The position numbers and the translations under genes are program-made. A stretch of DNA of 64,000 bases, from NCBI RefSeq assembly GCF_000972845.2, contig NC_040013.1, positions 1,974,642-2,038,641 of the forward strand, in the 5' to 3' direction. The notes below the pieces were generated by a model. That model saw only the letters and a list, made by a program, of their open reading frames with translations. It had not been told where the DNA came from and searched no databases. Every line of letters starts with the position of its first letter. Positions within the stretch are counted from its first letter, which is position 1. Source of the DNA: Larimichthys crocea (taxonomy: Eukaryota > Chordata > Actinopteri > Sciaenidae). Positions 48,838 to 64,000 of the stretch are shown here, one piece after another.

Positions 48838-50276
48838 TGCTTTTTCTGTACAACTTTTGAAGCAACTTCCAGTCCAATAAAATCAGACAAGAACCAAAAA
48901 GGTATCTGCGGTTTGTAACCACAAAAAAATTTAAATTTGTCCTCCGTAAGGATTATTTCCTGGCGAGTTGTGTGGAACGACTGCCTCAGTGTAGACTCTA
49001 TGAATGACCCGAGTTTCAGGCTTCAGATCAGACTTACTCACTGGTGTCCTTAGTGGTGTCAGGCCATTTGATCCTTGAATTATATCTAGCCTGCACGCCT
49101 TTAAGCCGTCAGAGGCCTGTGTTGTGCTTTTGCGTCAAAATAGTTGTCTATTTAAAGATCTGAATGCTGGCTAGCAGATGTAGGGAGTGTTGGTCCATGC
49201 AGCAGTTTCCACATGACAGAAATAAAACAAAGCGATTTCTCATTGTTGAATTTGAAGTTTCCAAAGGAAAGCTCATAGCATGAAGGGGCCTGGTTTGACC
49301 ACCCGGATGGGGTCTCTCTTACAAACAGAAACTTTGTATGTCGTCTGTGTGGGTTCTCTGCAGCTTCCTCCCACAGTCCAAGGACATGGACTACTTTCCT
49401 GTAGGATTGTCTCTGTGTCAGTCCTGTGATAAACTTTGCCCAATGTCAGCTACCCACGACCCTGATAAGGGTAAGCAGTTATTGTAACCAACGCTGTCCT
49501 TTAGGACAAAATTGATTTTCACCCGACGTTAGTGATAGAGAGCGCCATTTTTTGTCTATCTCTCCCACAGTTGTCAGTGATGCAGAAAGACTGTGACTTC
49601 ACAAGACAAGGCTCACATGTCCCAGGAATGGGTGGACCAAAGAACAAGTTCCCAGCTCTATTATTTTTTTTGTTAGGAAATTTCTCGTGAAGGATCACCT
49701 GATTTTTCAGTAATTTTGCTGCCTTTTTAAAGGGTCCCCCATGGTGCCTTTATGTGATAATGTATATTGGGAAATTAAAGAAGAGTACTAAAATTTGGCA
49801 TATAGTGTTGTACTTTTACATAAATTGATGAAAACTGTATTTTTCTGTTCCTTCACATACACAACATGTCATTATGAGTAGCCAAATATACATAAACACA
49901 AACCGACATTGACAGTCACAAAAACAAACAAACAGTGCTGTCTTAGATAAAAAACAACCATAACAACAAGAAGAACAGGGGATGGGACCATATCATTCAT
50001 AAACAAGAGAATCATATATGGTACACAAGAATGAGACAAGAATGTGAATGTATACAAGAATGTGTAGAATGAGAATGATGAGAGTGATCTGTAAACGGTG
50101 AAGAAGTCTGAATTGAGTTTCTCTTGTCCTATTACAAACCGACATGTTGTTTGCTGATTCCCAAACCCGTTCCCATACCACCTTGTCAACATCCATATTT
50201 AGACCATTAGTCCAATCTCTGCTCTCGAAAGCAGGTTTGAAAACTGTATTTTAAATATGATTAAAAACATAGTTAT
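48838..50276. other. intergenic stretch between dusp13a and rnf34
   Basis: No gene seen. It contains one decayed repeat (49285-49490) and A/T-rich DNA. The dusp13a promoter should be at its left end, but no clear TATA or CCAAT element was found. Confidence 0.4.
49285..49490. repeat. second, decayed copy of the same repeat family
   Basis: CTTCCTCCCACAGTCCAAGG, AATGTCAGCTACCCACGACC and CTGATAAGGGTAAGCAG are the later parts of the family seen at 43631. The head is lost. Confidence 0.6.
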
Positions 50277-51115
50277 GTACGGAAGCCCTAAAAGGCCATA
50301 CATACATACATACATTTTATTCCAGCCGTTTTCCCGTGATAACGAGATAATTTCCTCTGTTTTCCCGTGATAACTGTTATGGAATTTTCTATCCTTAGGT
50401 TACTTGAGGCCATGTGTGAGCCTTGTGGTCCTCGGCAGTATTAATTGTTTGTCTTTGACTAGGTGCCACCATATCTCAACACTGTGGTGTCCAGGGTCGA
50501 AGAGGCCTGTTGCTGCCTTCCTAGTCATAATAGATAGCTTGTTGTTGACGGTCCAATCTGCGTAAACAGACATCTGTGTCTCCAGACTAGAACATGCTGA
50601 CAATAACACCTGCATGGGTAAAGACATTCTCTTTGACTGATTCTGGGCGTGTAGTATTTGTGGTGTTATCTTTGGGTTTAAAGTTATTCCACCATCACGA
50701 GTTCGTCAGAATGTGAGACCGACTCAGGCACTTCTGATGAACTTTGAGAGTGTCTCTAATTCTCCTTGGCCAAGCGTCAATAAATAATACAGCATAAGAC
50801 ATCAGAGGCTCCTGAACACTTTCTGAACTCCTGACCTCACCATTGATCTTTGACTTCAGCAATTTCTCCACAACAATAACGAGATAATTAATTTGACATC
50901 TCTAGAAAACAAAACGATAGTCTAGTGTATTAAATAAAGTGCACCCGTATTACAGAATGTATGGTGATACAATCCATGATACAGAGCGAGCAAACCTATT
51001 ACACCACTGTAAAATCCCTTTGATCCATAATTTCTGACAAAGTGTAATGTCGAGGTAGGGAGTTTTATTTATTTATTTATTTATTTTATGTATGGCCTTT
51101 TAGGGCTTCTGTAGT
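50277..51115. mobile_element. non-autonomous DNA element with terminal inverted repeats
   Basis: GGAAGCCCTAAAAGGCCATA near 50280 recurs as the reverse complement TATGGCCTTTTAGGGCTTC near 51090-51110. The interior has no transposase; it includes repeats of TTTTCCCGTGATAACGAGAT. The size is about 840 bases. The superfamily is unknown to me. Confidence 0.55.
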
Positions 51116-51171
51116 TTTAGGGTTAAATATTAAAAACAAAGTTAAACGCACTGCCCCTTTAAGTCAGGTGA

Positions 51172-51431
51172 GTGCTGCTGTTCCACTCACCGCCTGCAGG
51201 CGGCGGCAGTGCAGCGTCGCTGCGTGCGCAGCGTAGAAGAAGCCGCATTAGCAGCATTAGCAGCATTAGCATCAGCTGTCGGAGCTGCACCGCCTGTCTC
51301 TCTCTCTCTCTACCTGTCTCTCTCTCTGTCTCTCTGTCTCACCTCCACCTTCAGCTACACAAAGCGCCGCTCCGCTCTGCGATGCTTACGCCGTCAGTCA
51401 GCTGTTTCTCAGCGGACACGCCGGAGCTGCA
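51172..51431 (+). promoter_or_regulatory. rnf34: rnf34 5' UTR and promoter
   Basis: A GC-rich stretch with an NRF1-like TGCGTGCGCA at about 51219, a triple GCATTA trinucleotide-like run and a CTGTCTCT pyrimidine run. There is no TATA box. The start codon at 51432 gives MK before the intron; the next Met lies seven codons on, in exon 2. Confidence 0.4.
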
Positions 51432-51576
51432 ATGAAGGTAGTTTACCTTTAGCTGCCGTTAGCTTCAAAACAGCTGATTAATAAACATAATGTTTGTTTG
51501 TTTATCAGGTTAATTAGTCTGTCAGCTGTTTCTATTGTCATGGTAACGTCTGCCAGCTGTTTGTTGTGACAGCTGC

Positions 51577-51614
<38 letters not shown>

Positions 51615-54600
51615 AGGCAGGGGCCTCGTCCATGTGGGCTTCATGCTGTGGTCTGCTGAATGAAGTCATGGGTACCGGGGCCGTCAGAGGCCAGCAGCCG
51701 GGGTTCGGAGCCGGTGCTGGACCCTTCAGGTTCGCCCCCAGTGCCGGATACTCCACGTACCCGCCCACCAGCTCAGGGAGTCCCGGTCTGGTTTGCAAGG
51801 CCTGTGGTCAGGCCTTCTCAGTCTTCAGGAGGAAGGTGGGTATCTGGATCTGGATCTGGTGTGTTGTGGTGCACGTGCAGAATATTTAGGCACCTCCAAA
51901 GCCAATAAGGTGGCTCGGGCATCTCGTGAGGATGCCTCCTGGTGAGGCGACCCCCGGGAAGACCCAGGCCAGCCGAGAGACCGACTTGGGGTCCCCCTGG
52001 AGGAGCTGGACGAAGTTTCCGGGGAGAGGGAAGTCTGGACTTTCCGTGCTGAAGCTGCTGCCCCCGCGACCCAATAATGGATAAAGTGGAAGAAGACGAG
52101 AGACGAGACCTCCAAATCCGAGGCCGTGGTTCTCATTGTGCAGCCTCCGGGTCGAGGATGAGATCCTGCCTCAAGTGAAGGATGGAGCGGGAGATCGACC
52201 TTCTGCACCGGTCCGTCGTGGTCGTGAAGACTACGTTCCTACCCTCACCTGTGATCACGAGCTTTGGGGAGTGACCGAAAGAACGAGATCGCGGATACAA
52301 GCGGCCGAAATGAGCTGCTTCCTTCGCAGGGTGGCTGGGCGAGAAGCTCGGCCGTCCTGCGAGGAGCTCAGAGTAGAACCGCTGCTCCTCCACATCGAGA
52401 GGAACCAGCTGAGGTGGCTCGGGCATCTCGTGGCACGTCCCTCTGGAAGGCGGCCCCAGGGAACACGCTGGAGGGACTATGTCTCTCGGCTGGGACGCCT
52501 TGGGGTCCCCCTGGAAGAGCTGGACGAAGTAACCGGGGAGAAGAAAGTCTGGGCTTCCCTGCTGAAGCTGCTGCCCCCACGACCCGACCTCGGATAAGCG
52601 GACTTTTATTAATCCCTCCAGAGGAAATTCTTTTTATACATGCATCTTCATGCAAATGTGGAGAGAGATGGTGAAGTGATGAGCGGTCCACTGTCTACAG
52701 CCAGATCTCTGTGCAGACTGAGCTACAGCTGCCACATTAATCAATAAATCTAATTCAAAGTGTGTATTGGGTGGAGGGTGCATGTGCAGAAGCAGAGACG
52801 GGTGTTAGATAAACATACAGTTTAACAAGCAGCGTGACAGGTCGGCACACACATGAACACAAAACAAGTCAGCTTGTTTTTGGCGTACAACATTATCATG
52901 ATAGAAAATGTTCAAACTCTGTATTTGGCCAAGCTGAAACGATCTCTGTTGTGTGTGAGGAGGGAGGAGAGTTAATTTAATTTCCACCCAGAGGCCGCTG
53001 ATTCAACGCTGTGCAGAGACAGATGGACAACATACTCGTCCCGTAATGTCACGCTCATGGTTCATGTGTCTCACTCTGTCTGAACTCTGCCAGTCGAATC
53101 CCACGTCCCGCATTTATTATCGTTCGATGTTTGAGCCGTGCAGGGGAGGGCAGATGTCGGTGCTGATGTGGTTTGCAGTCATTTGTTTCTGTCATGTTAT
53201 TAATGTTTTCATCGTACAGCGAGGGTTAACGTTTCCACTCTCTGTGTCTCTGCAGTATATCTGCTGTGACTGCAAGAAGAGCTTCTGCTCTCTGTGCTCC
53301 GTGCTTCAGGAGAACCTGCGCATCTGCACCACATGTCACCTGCTGAAGGCGACGGCCTTCCAGCGGCCGCGGCTCATGCGTCTACGAGTCCGGGACCTAC
53401 GTCAGTACTTGCTGCTCCGTAACATCCCCACCGACACCTGCAGGGAAAAAGAGGACCTGGTGGACTTGGTGCTCTGTCACCAGGGCATCGAGGAGGAGGA
53501 GGAGGACGCCGACACGGGCAGCCTCCACTCGCGTTCCCTGTACACGTCGACCACGCAGTCCGCCTCGGAGCTCTCGGCTTTCGTCGCGTCTCAGGAGGAG
53601 CCACTCAGCAGGAGCGACAGCTCTGATACCAACCAGGTCAGGACACCAAACGTGGACCTTCTTGTTTGTTAGTCGGCAGATAAGATAATCAGAAACGTGT
53701 GCAGGTGTTTTCACAGGTGTTCAGGCTACGTGATGAAGTGAGGTTTGTTGTTCATCTTCATCACAGAGGCAAGAAGTGAAAGAGAGAGTCGGGCAGCTCA
53801 GCTCCACTATAAATACTTGTTCTTGGCCTGCTAAGCTTTTCTATGAGTGGAAGGTGTCAGACATTGTTATTCCCGGGGTATCAATGGGCTCTGAGGAGCG
53901 TCTAATCCTAATCCCTCAGTTAGCTGCTCCTCCTGGCACTAATGTCTCTGTAATCGTTGTGTTGCAGGATATCGGTGACGCCACATCCGTGTCTCTCCTC
54001 AACCTGGACCCCAGTGAACACACTCCTGAGGTGATTTTTCTGCTCGTTATGAAATCATCGTCCTGTTGATAATGAAGTAGAAACAGCAGAGAGTGCAAGG
54101 GAAGCAGAATAAGAGCTAAAAATAAAAAAAATCTCTCTGCTGGATCTGAATATGAAAACGATTTATTGTCCAAAGTTTCTACTAAGCATGTTTTTCTCTC
54201 TGAGCTGCAGAAGTTGCAGCGTCTTGCAGATTCTCTCTCAGTTCTCAATAGATTTCATATTCTCAAGTCCTGAAGTAATGACGCCCTTTGGGATGCACAA
54301 GGGGAAAAAAATAGATCACAAGAAGTATAAAGTGGAGATTCTGGGAAATATCAGCCATACTTTAATTTAATTGTCGTACATGCATGTCTTAATTTGGCTG
54401 TTTTTTGAACGAGGCTGGGTCTTAAAGGTCCAGTGTGTCTCTAACGAGGGCACGTTTCAAACCGCTCCAGAAGCGCCGTGGTCCGTTTCATTAGCGGCGT
54501 CAGTCTGCACAGAGAAGCTCGAACTGACAGGAAGTCAGACACAGAAACGACAGAGAATCTGGTTGATTTTCAGAATAAAACACGCCGTGCAAACAAAAAA

Positions 54601-55998
54601 ACAAAAACAAAAGAGAAACAATTTAAAAATGCGGCATGTTTACATATTTAGAAGCACGTAAACTAGAAGAATGAGCAAATCTGAGCAAGTGAACAAAGTT
54701 TGAAGTTGTGTGGAGAACAAACCAATGCAGAATATGATATCTAAAACTGAGCTGTGCATATCTACAGAGAGAGTCTGTCGTGTTGAACCTGCATGTTTCT
54801 ATTGTAGCCTAGAACAAACTAAATGATGTGTAGGAGTCTACAGTTACTCTGCCAGCTGCCACCTGATCCTACACTCTGCTCCTTTAATTATATATAAAGG
54901 TCGTTTAAAAGTCGGGCTCACTGACGTCTTGATTTCCGCCTCCTTCAGGTCAGTCCTCAGACGCGACGCCGGGCCAGAGCGTCCCTCTCGGACATCTCCA
55001 GCTTGAGGGACATCGAGGGCCTCTCGGTCAGGCAGCTGAAGGAGATCCTGGCCAGGAACTTTGTCAACTATTCAGGGTGCTGCGAGAAGTGGGAGCTGGT
55101 GGAGCGCGTCAGCCGACTGTACAGGGAGACGGAGGAGAACAGGAAGTCATGTGGGTATTTAAAACACATCCTGTGTCTGATTAGTTAGATTTACGATGGA
55201 CAGAGAGGAGGTTATAAGAAGCTTTAATCGGTTGCTATAGTAACTTTAAGTTCTTCTTTCTTGCAGTGGAAAATGTGAGCAGTACTGTAACCACAGGTAA
55301 GCTGTCACTCATCCATGTACACGCTGTCCCAGATGTCGGTATTAGACCGCATCCTGTTTTTAACCACACAACCTGACGTCTCTGCTTCCTATGACAGCAT
55401 CATGTTCTGATAATACAACGCTAATAACCATAAGCGGCGTCATTCAAATTGAGTTATTGTCTCCCACTTGCTTTACTCCTCCCCGACACCAAAGTGGTGG
55501 CCTTCCCTCCGAGCCCGCCGATCTGCAACGGTGCCATCGGAGGTAAGGCTCCAAGGTCGCGACGACCACCTCCGTATTCACCGTGAACCCCATCCTCATC
55601 CGTCATTTGTGACGTGCATCATCATCCGTCACCTCACCTCCGACATCGTGTGTCTCATGTGCTGAGCGTGTGAAGCTCGTTATGCCGCAGCATGTCAGGC
55701 ATGTGTGGTTGTCATAGAAACATCCTGACACGTAACAACAGGCGCTGACGTCCTCGAGGAGACGTGACCTTTAATAGATTCACCTCTCGGCGTGTTTTTG
55801 TGTCCTGCAGACGGCGAGAAAGGCCCGCTGACCATCCACGACGACAACCTGTGCCGGATCTGCATGGACGCCACGATCGACTGCGTTCTCCTGGAGTGCG
55901 GCCACATGGTCACCTGCACCAAGTGCGGCAAGAGGATGAACGAGTGCCCGATCTGCAGGCAGTACGTCGTGAGGGCCGTGCACGTCTTCAAATCCTAA
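51432..55998 (+). CDS. rnf34: RNF34 E3 ubiquitin ligase (FYVE-like + RING)
   Basis: A membrane-associated ubiquitin ligase that in mammals targets caspases, p53 and PGC-1alpha. Exons: 51432-51437 (MK), 51617-51835, 53256-53636, 53968-54030, 54949-55150, 55267-55296, optional 55495-55542 and 55811-55998. Length is 378 residues with the optional exon or 362 without (human 372). [20 protein letters not shown] is the family N-terminus and membrane anchor. The FYVE-like finger spans [14 protein letters not shown] to [18 protein letters not shown]-like blocks are [18 protein letters not shown] and [20 protein letters not shown]. The RING starts [20 protein letters not shown] and ends [17 protein letters not shown]. 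All zinc ligands are present. The MWASCC start excludes the paralogue rffl (MWATCC). Confidence 0.94.
51578..51613 (+). repeat. (TG)n tract at the rnf34 exon 2 acceptor
   Basis: About 18 TG units run directly into the acceptor TGTCAG|GCAGGG and take the place of the usual polypyrimidine tract. Confidence 0.95.
51905..52080 (+). pseudogene. LINE 3' end fragment 1
   Basis: GGTGGCTCGGGCATCTCGTG followed by a frame-broken version of the tail ending LKLLPPRPN. It is a truncated copy of the element that follows and lies in rnf34 intron 2. Confidence 0.65.
52085..52605 (+). pseudogene. LINE 3' end fragment 2 (L2/Rex-like)
   Basis: Reads [60 protein letters not shown] and [12 protein letters not shown], then stop. 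This is the C-terminal part of a fish non-LTR retrotransposon. It is 5'-truncated, as is normal for LINEs. Confidence 0.8.
54423..54895. mobile_element. MITE-like repeat (AAGGTCCAGTG family), second copy
   Basis: Starts TTAAAGGTCCAGTGTGTC and ends near TACACTCTGCTCCTTTAA. Internal TGTTTCTATTGTAGCC is shared with the 40573 copy. It lies in rnf34 intron 4. Confidence 0.6.
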
Positions 55999-57470
55999 TG
56001 CGCCGCCGCCGCTGCTGCTGCAGCTCGGACTGAGACCTTCAATCAACCATGCAGCTCATGTTTAAAAAAAAAAAAGACTAATTTTTGTGGATGTTCCTTG
56101 TTTGTATTATCTAAATTCTCACATTATTTGCACATAAATATTATGAGAAATGTGTTTTTCCTTCTTAAGACTCTTCAGTGGGCAGAGCGTAGGATCGTAC
56201 ACTCCTCTGAGTCATTCCTCAGCGAAACATATCTCCCATCTGTTTTCATTCCTTGCTTTTATGTTTTTGCTTTTTACAGTTTTTCCAAAGCAAAGAATGT
56301 CTCGTCACACAACTCATCACCCTCAGATCTGCCTATAATAAAACTGTAGCCGAGTTATTGTTAAGAGCACCTCTCTCTTTACAACTGCTGCAAGTGAATA
56401 CATATCTTAGTAACACAGAGGACGACAGACACGCTGAAGCTCGCCACAGGAGAGCGGGTCGAGGGGGGTGAACAAGGTGCCAAATTACGGGTCATGCCCT
56501 CACGCTTCTTACCCCCTTTCTCTTTTTTTTTGTGCGTGTCCCGTCGACTGTGTCGAGCCGGTGCGTGGCTGTTGATTCACTTTGTTCACACTGTGTTAAC
56601 ACACCGCCACCCACAACCCACTGCAAACTATGACGGCTGAAGTTCCAGTCTAACTCGGCGCGAAGAAGTCTCTCTGTGATTTATGATGCATCTTCGCTTT
56701 TCGTTCCGCGTTTTTAAAACACGGTCACACAAAAGTCTGTCATCTACAGCAATAGCTCGACCTCCGCTGTCACCTCCGTCTCGGGTGGAGACAAAAAGAC
56801 AAAAAAACTGGTGCTAACTCATCCGACCATCTTCCCTGATTTTCCAGCTGAACTGTGGATGTGAAACTCTTGAATGTTTTTTGATTTTTTTTTTTGTCGT
56901 ATATCGTTGGGAGTGGAATGAAGTGTCTTAACGCGTTGATTTGTTTTTTCTTCCTCTCATGTAAAGTGTTGAACTAACTATTCGAAGATATAGCTACGAG
57001 TTTACTGACACCTGTGGTATAGAAAGTATATAGAAATAATGACTTGCTAATGTACATTTGCATATATTGATCCATATTGAGATGTATATATCTATATATT
57101 TTTTTCCATTTGATTTCAGATTGTGTAATATCAGATGATTAAAAATGTCCCTCGTGGTCGGGTTAGTTTCTGATCCTGTCACGTGGTTTTAAAATGTGTT
57201 TGCTTGAATTATCTGTCCCCTCTTTAACCAGAGCATGACAACAACCCGTATGACACTGGTTCTGTTTGATCCAACCTTAACCCGGCTCTGCACTGAACCC
57301 ACACAAAGTCAACGTTGCTGCTATTATTCCGGTAAAGATGTCCCCTGCAATTCTGAACAGTAGCAGAGCAGGTTGCACTTTCAGAGAGGGTGCAATCGTG
57401 TGCAAGGTTTGGTCTTTGTATTTGGAAATGTTGAACTTTTTATTTTGGTAATTAAAGATTTTAATTAAAG
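55999..57470 (+). other. rnf34: rnf34 3' untranslated region
   Basis: About 1.5 kb without a gene-like ORF. An early AATAAA is near 56337, and ATTAAA signals at 57451-57456 and 57464-57469 suit a longer form. The extent is inferred. Confidence 0.5.
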
Positions 57471-58119
57471 TCTGTTTTTGTACTGCGGTGTCCTCGTACT
57501 ATCTCGGGTAAAAATGACAACTAGAGCTGAAATTATCAACGAGTGAGTCGGGTTTAAAGAAACATTCACTGGTTTGAAGTCGTCAGGTGTGACAAACAAA
57601 AGGACCGGCACGATAGACACTTCATGTGTCTGTCAGGTGTATTTGATAATCCTAGACTACAGGACATTTTCCACATTGTTAGACTCAAAATATATTTTAC
57701 AGGTGAGCTTGAACATCAACACGTGTGCTAACATGCTGATGTTCAGCACTAAGCACAAAGTTTTGCAGAGATTTAGTTAAAGTCACTGTCCAAAGTTAAG
57801 TTGTGTATTGAGTAAATTATGTTGGAACTATTTCAACTTTCATAAAAGTCAAATTCAAAAAAGGGAAACAATGTGCCAGGAAATCAAAAAAATTCCCTAA
57901 AAAATAAAATGGGTAATCAAATTGCACAAGAAGATTTTTTGCATTTAATAATAGTCAAATATCTAAATAATAAGACAGGAGGTCGCCAGGCTGCAACATG
58001 TTTTATTTTATATTTTAGCTGCTGCACTATTTTATTTATCTAAAGAGTCTAAATAACTTTTGTTCCACTTAAAGTGATTTTTCTTAACTGATGCCGTTTA
58101 ACGTGTCCGGTTTAAGAAA

Positions 58120-58480
58120 CTGAGAGTTATGCTTTTTGCAGATGACGTGCTTCTGTTTGCTTCAGGTGGTTTGTAGACGAGTCTGAGGGGGAATGATCCA
58201 TCCAGGTTGGGAGCGAGATGCTGCCCAAGGTGAAGGAGTTCAAGTATCTCGAGGTCTGGAGGTCTGGAAACCGGACTGTAGTGAGGAAGAAGTGAGCTGA
58301 GCTGGAAGTCAAAGCTCTCGATCTTCCAGACCGCCTTCGTTCCAACCGTCGCCTATGGTCATGAGTGAAATGAGCTTCCTCCGCCTTAGAGATAGGGTGA
58401 GGAGCTCGGAGGTCAGAGTAGAGTGGCTGCTCCTTCGCACTGAAAGGCCTCCTGGGTTCCTTTGTTCGGAGGTGATCTAA
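58120..58480 (+). pseudogene. decayed LINE reverse-transcriptase fragment
   Basis: The + strand has MLFADDVLLFASGG, the catalytic (F)ADD box of LINE reverse transcriptases, soon broken by stops. Downstream pieces match the same family as 52085-52605. Confidence 0.7.
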
Positions 58481-58526
58481 GATTATTGCCAACACCTGAT
58501 AATAAAAGAACTTGAACCTGAAACGT

Positions 58527-58825
58527 GTGTGTGCATGGATCTTCTTCTTCTCCTTTCGGCTTTTCCCGCCACAGCGAATCAGCTGCCTCCATCTAACCCT
58601 GTCTTCTGCATCCTCTTCTCTCACACCACCAACCTTCATGTCCTCTTCACTGCATCCATAAACCTCCTCTTTGGTCTTCCTCTAGGCCTCCTCCTGTCTG
58701 GCAGTTCGAACCATCTCAGTCTGGCCTCTCTGACTTTATCTCCAAAACCTCTAACATGTGCTGTCCCCTCTGATGGACTCATTCCTGATCCTGAACCTCA
58801 GCATCTTCATCTCTGGATCTAAACG
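58527..58825 (-). pseudogene. LINE 3' fragment, opposite orientation
   Basis: On the - strand MKVGGVREEDAEDRVRWRQL is a well-known LINE C-terminus of fish, ending in a Cys-Gly-Gly motif. The + strand form is the frequent CACAGCGAATCAGCTGCCTC repeat. Confidence 0.75.
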
Positions 58826-58908
58826 TGCACCGCTACAAATCAACCAACCACGTTCCCTTTCCATCCCAATATGAAAACACGACTCAGCGATGGTACAAAT
58901 GAAATGAT

Positions 58909-58914
58909 TTTAAT
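58909..58914 (-). promoter_or_regulatory. kdm2a: polyadenylation signal, kdm2a
   Basis: ATTAAA on the - strand about 930 bases after the stop codon. The 3' UTR would then be about 58895-59844 and stop just short of the LINE fragments. Confidence 0.4.
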
Positions 58915-59844
58915 GCATATTAGCACTTAAGTTTTTGGATTTACAAATATAAACATCACATTCACCTGAGGTGATCGATTACAGCACGACACGCCCCGAA
59001 GTACACACAACAACACCGACTGGATGGATTACTGAAACAGTTTGCAGATGAGCTGTGAGCAGCCCGATGTGTGGCGGCACAGAAAGTCACACGTTCTGCT
59101 GCCACTGTCGACTTCCTGCATCGTCGGTCGGTGCTGCGCCAGCCTCAAAACCGCCCACGATAAATTATCTGCAGGCTGAATTTCAAACCCCGCTCCGAGG
59201 CGTCCGCGTCAAGTTACTGAAGAAATGAATAAATACAAACTGTGGTACAAAATAAAAAGTCAATAAATTAAATGTTGAAATGGCGAAAAACTCCAAAAAC
59301 ACTCAACAATTCGTTAAAGTATTAAAGTAAGTGAAGGCGTGGAAGAGGGATTTGATTACTGCGTTTTATCGATGTTAAGTATTTATGATAATTTATTCAG
59401 GTGTTTAATCGCCGGACATGTTCCCGTCTGATACTGGAGTTATGTTTTGGCACATAGAGGTCGTATGAAGACAAACAGTCTGCAGTCTCTCCGTCGTATT
59501 CAGCTCCTGAGACACTGTAAACTCATGAAATGACGTCTGTAGAAAAATATCTCAGATATTCAAAGAATAAAAAATAAACAAAAAAACAACCCAACAGCCA
59601 ATTACAAGCAAGTCTTTATAAAAAAGTACAATCTCAAACACAGATACATGCATGCTGTTTCCTCTTTACGTGTCCAGTGAACGTTCATCATCATCATCAT
59701 CATTATCATCCTCATCGCCTCCTCGCGTCAGAGTCCGTCTGAGATCTCTAAGAAGAAATCCGTCTCACTGAGACTTCTCACAGGACCGGCTTAAAAACAC
59801 AAAAAAAAAAAAAACTTTAAGTGCAAAGAGAGTCCGTCGATCGA

Positions 59845-64000
<4,156 letters not shown>

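Overview
The window is vertebrate nuclear DNA, almost certainly from a spiny-rayed (percomorph-like) teleost fish. It carries intron-split vertebrate genes with GT/AG junctions, several repeat families familiar from teleost genomes, and very many CA/GT microsatellites. There is no prokaryotic or viral gene layout. Exons were found by reading both strands, matching remembered family motifs and checking that codon phase is kept across every junction. No alignment was run.

Layout. (1) 1-7.7 kb: upstream DNA packed with CA/GT tracts, three perfect 41-45 bp tandem duplications and a few islands of unique sequence. (2) 7.77-15.1 kb, + strand: rorb (retinoid-related orphan receptor beta), nine exons from the first zinc finger to the stop, a candidate short first exon at 7772, and a 3' UTR of about 4 kb. 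(3) 29.08-15.2 kb, - strand: trpm6, a Mg2+/Ca2+ channel fused to an alpha-kinase; 39 phase-consistent exons (1859 residues without the N-terminal start exon) converge tail-to-tail on rorb. (4) 30.7-32.5 kb: a weak candidate for a tiny two-exon gene and a LINE fragment enclosed by long inverted repeats. (5) 35.5-33.2 kb, -: c9orf40 homologue. (6) 42.5-37.85 kb, -: carnmt1 (carnosine N-methyltransferase), eight exons, with a 25-bp minisatellite and an orphan exon-like ORF in intron 1 and a GATA/GACA array next to its promoter. (7) 46.9-44.3 kb, -: an alpha-1-antitrypsin-type serpin with a TATA promoter, followed by a relic of a tandem serpin copy. (8) 48.84-47.83 kb, -: a DUSP13A-like phosphatase. 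(9) 51.2-57.5 kb, +: rnf34 (FYVE-like plus RING ubiquitin ligase). (10) 64.0-58.9 kb, -: the 3' half of kdm2a (PHD, F-box, leucine-rich repeats), running off the right edge.

The order rorb-trpm6-c9orf40-carnmt1 is the human 9q21 order, so the left two thirds is an ancient conserved block. To the right the order is mixed: serpin and dusp13a, then an rnf34 - kdm2a pair that resembles the human RNF34-KDM2B pair but carries the other KDM2 paralogue. These genes do not form one pathway; they are neighbours by descent. The more unusual signals are in non-coding parts: the CpG-rich minisatellite open on both strands, the orphan GTF2H4-like exon, the LINE between inverted repeats, a collinear serpin relic, a (TG)n tract that forms an rnf34 splice acceptor, and unnamed local repeat families.
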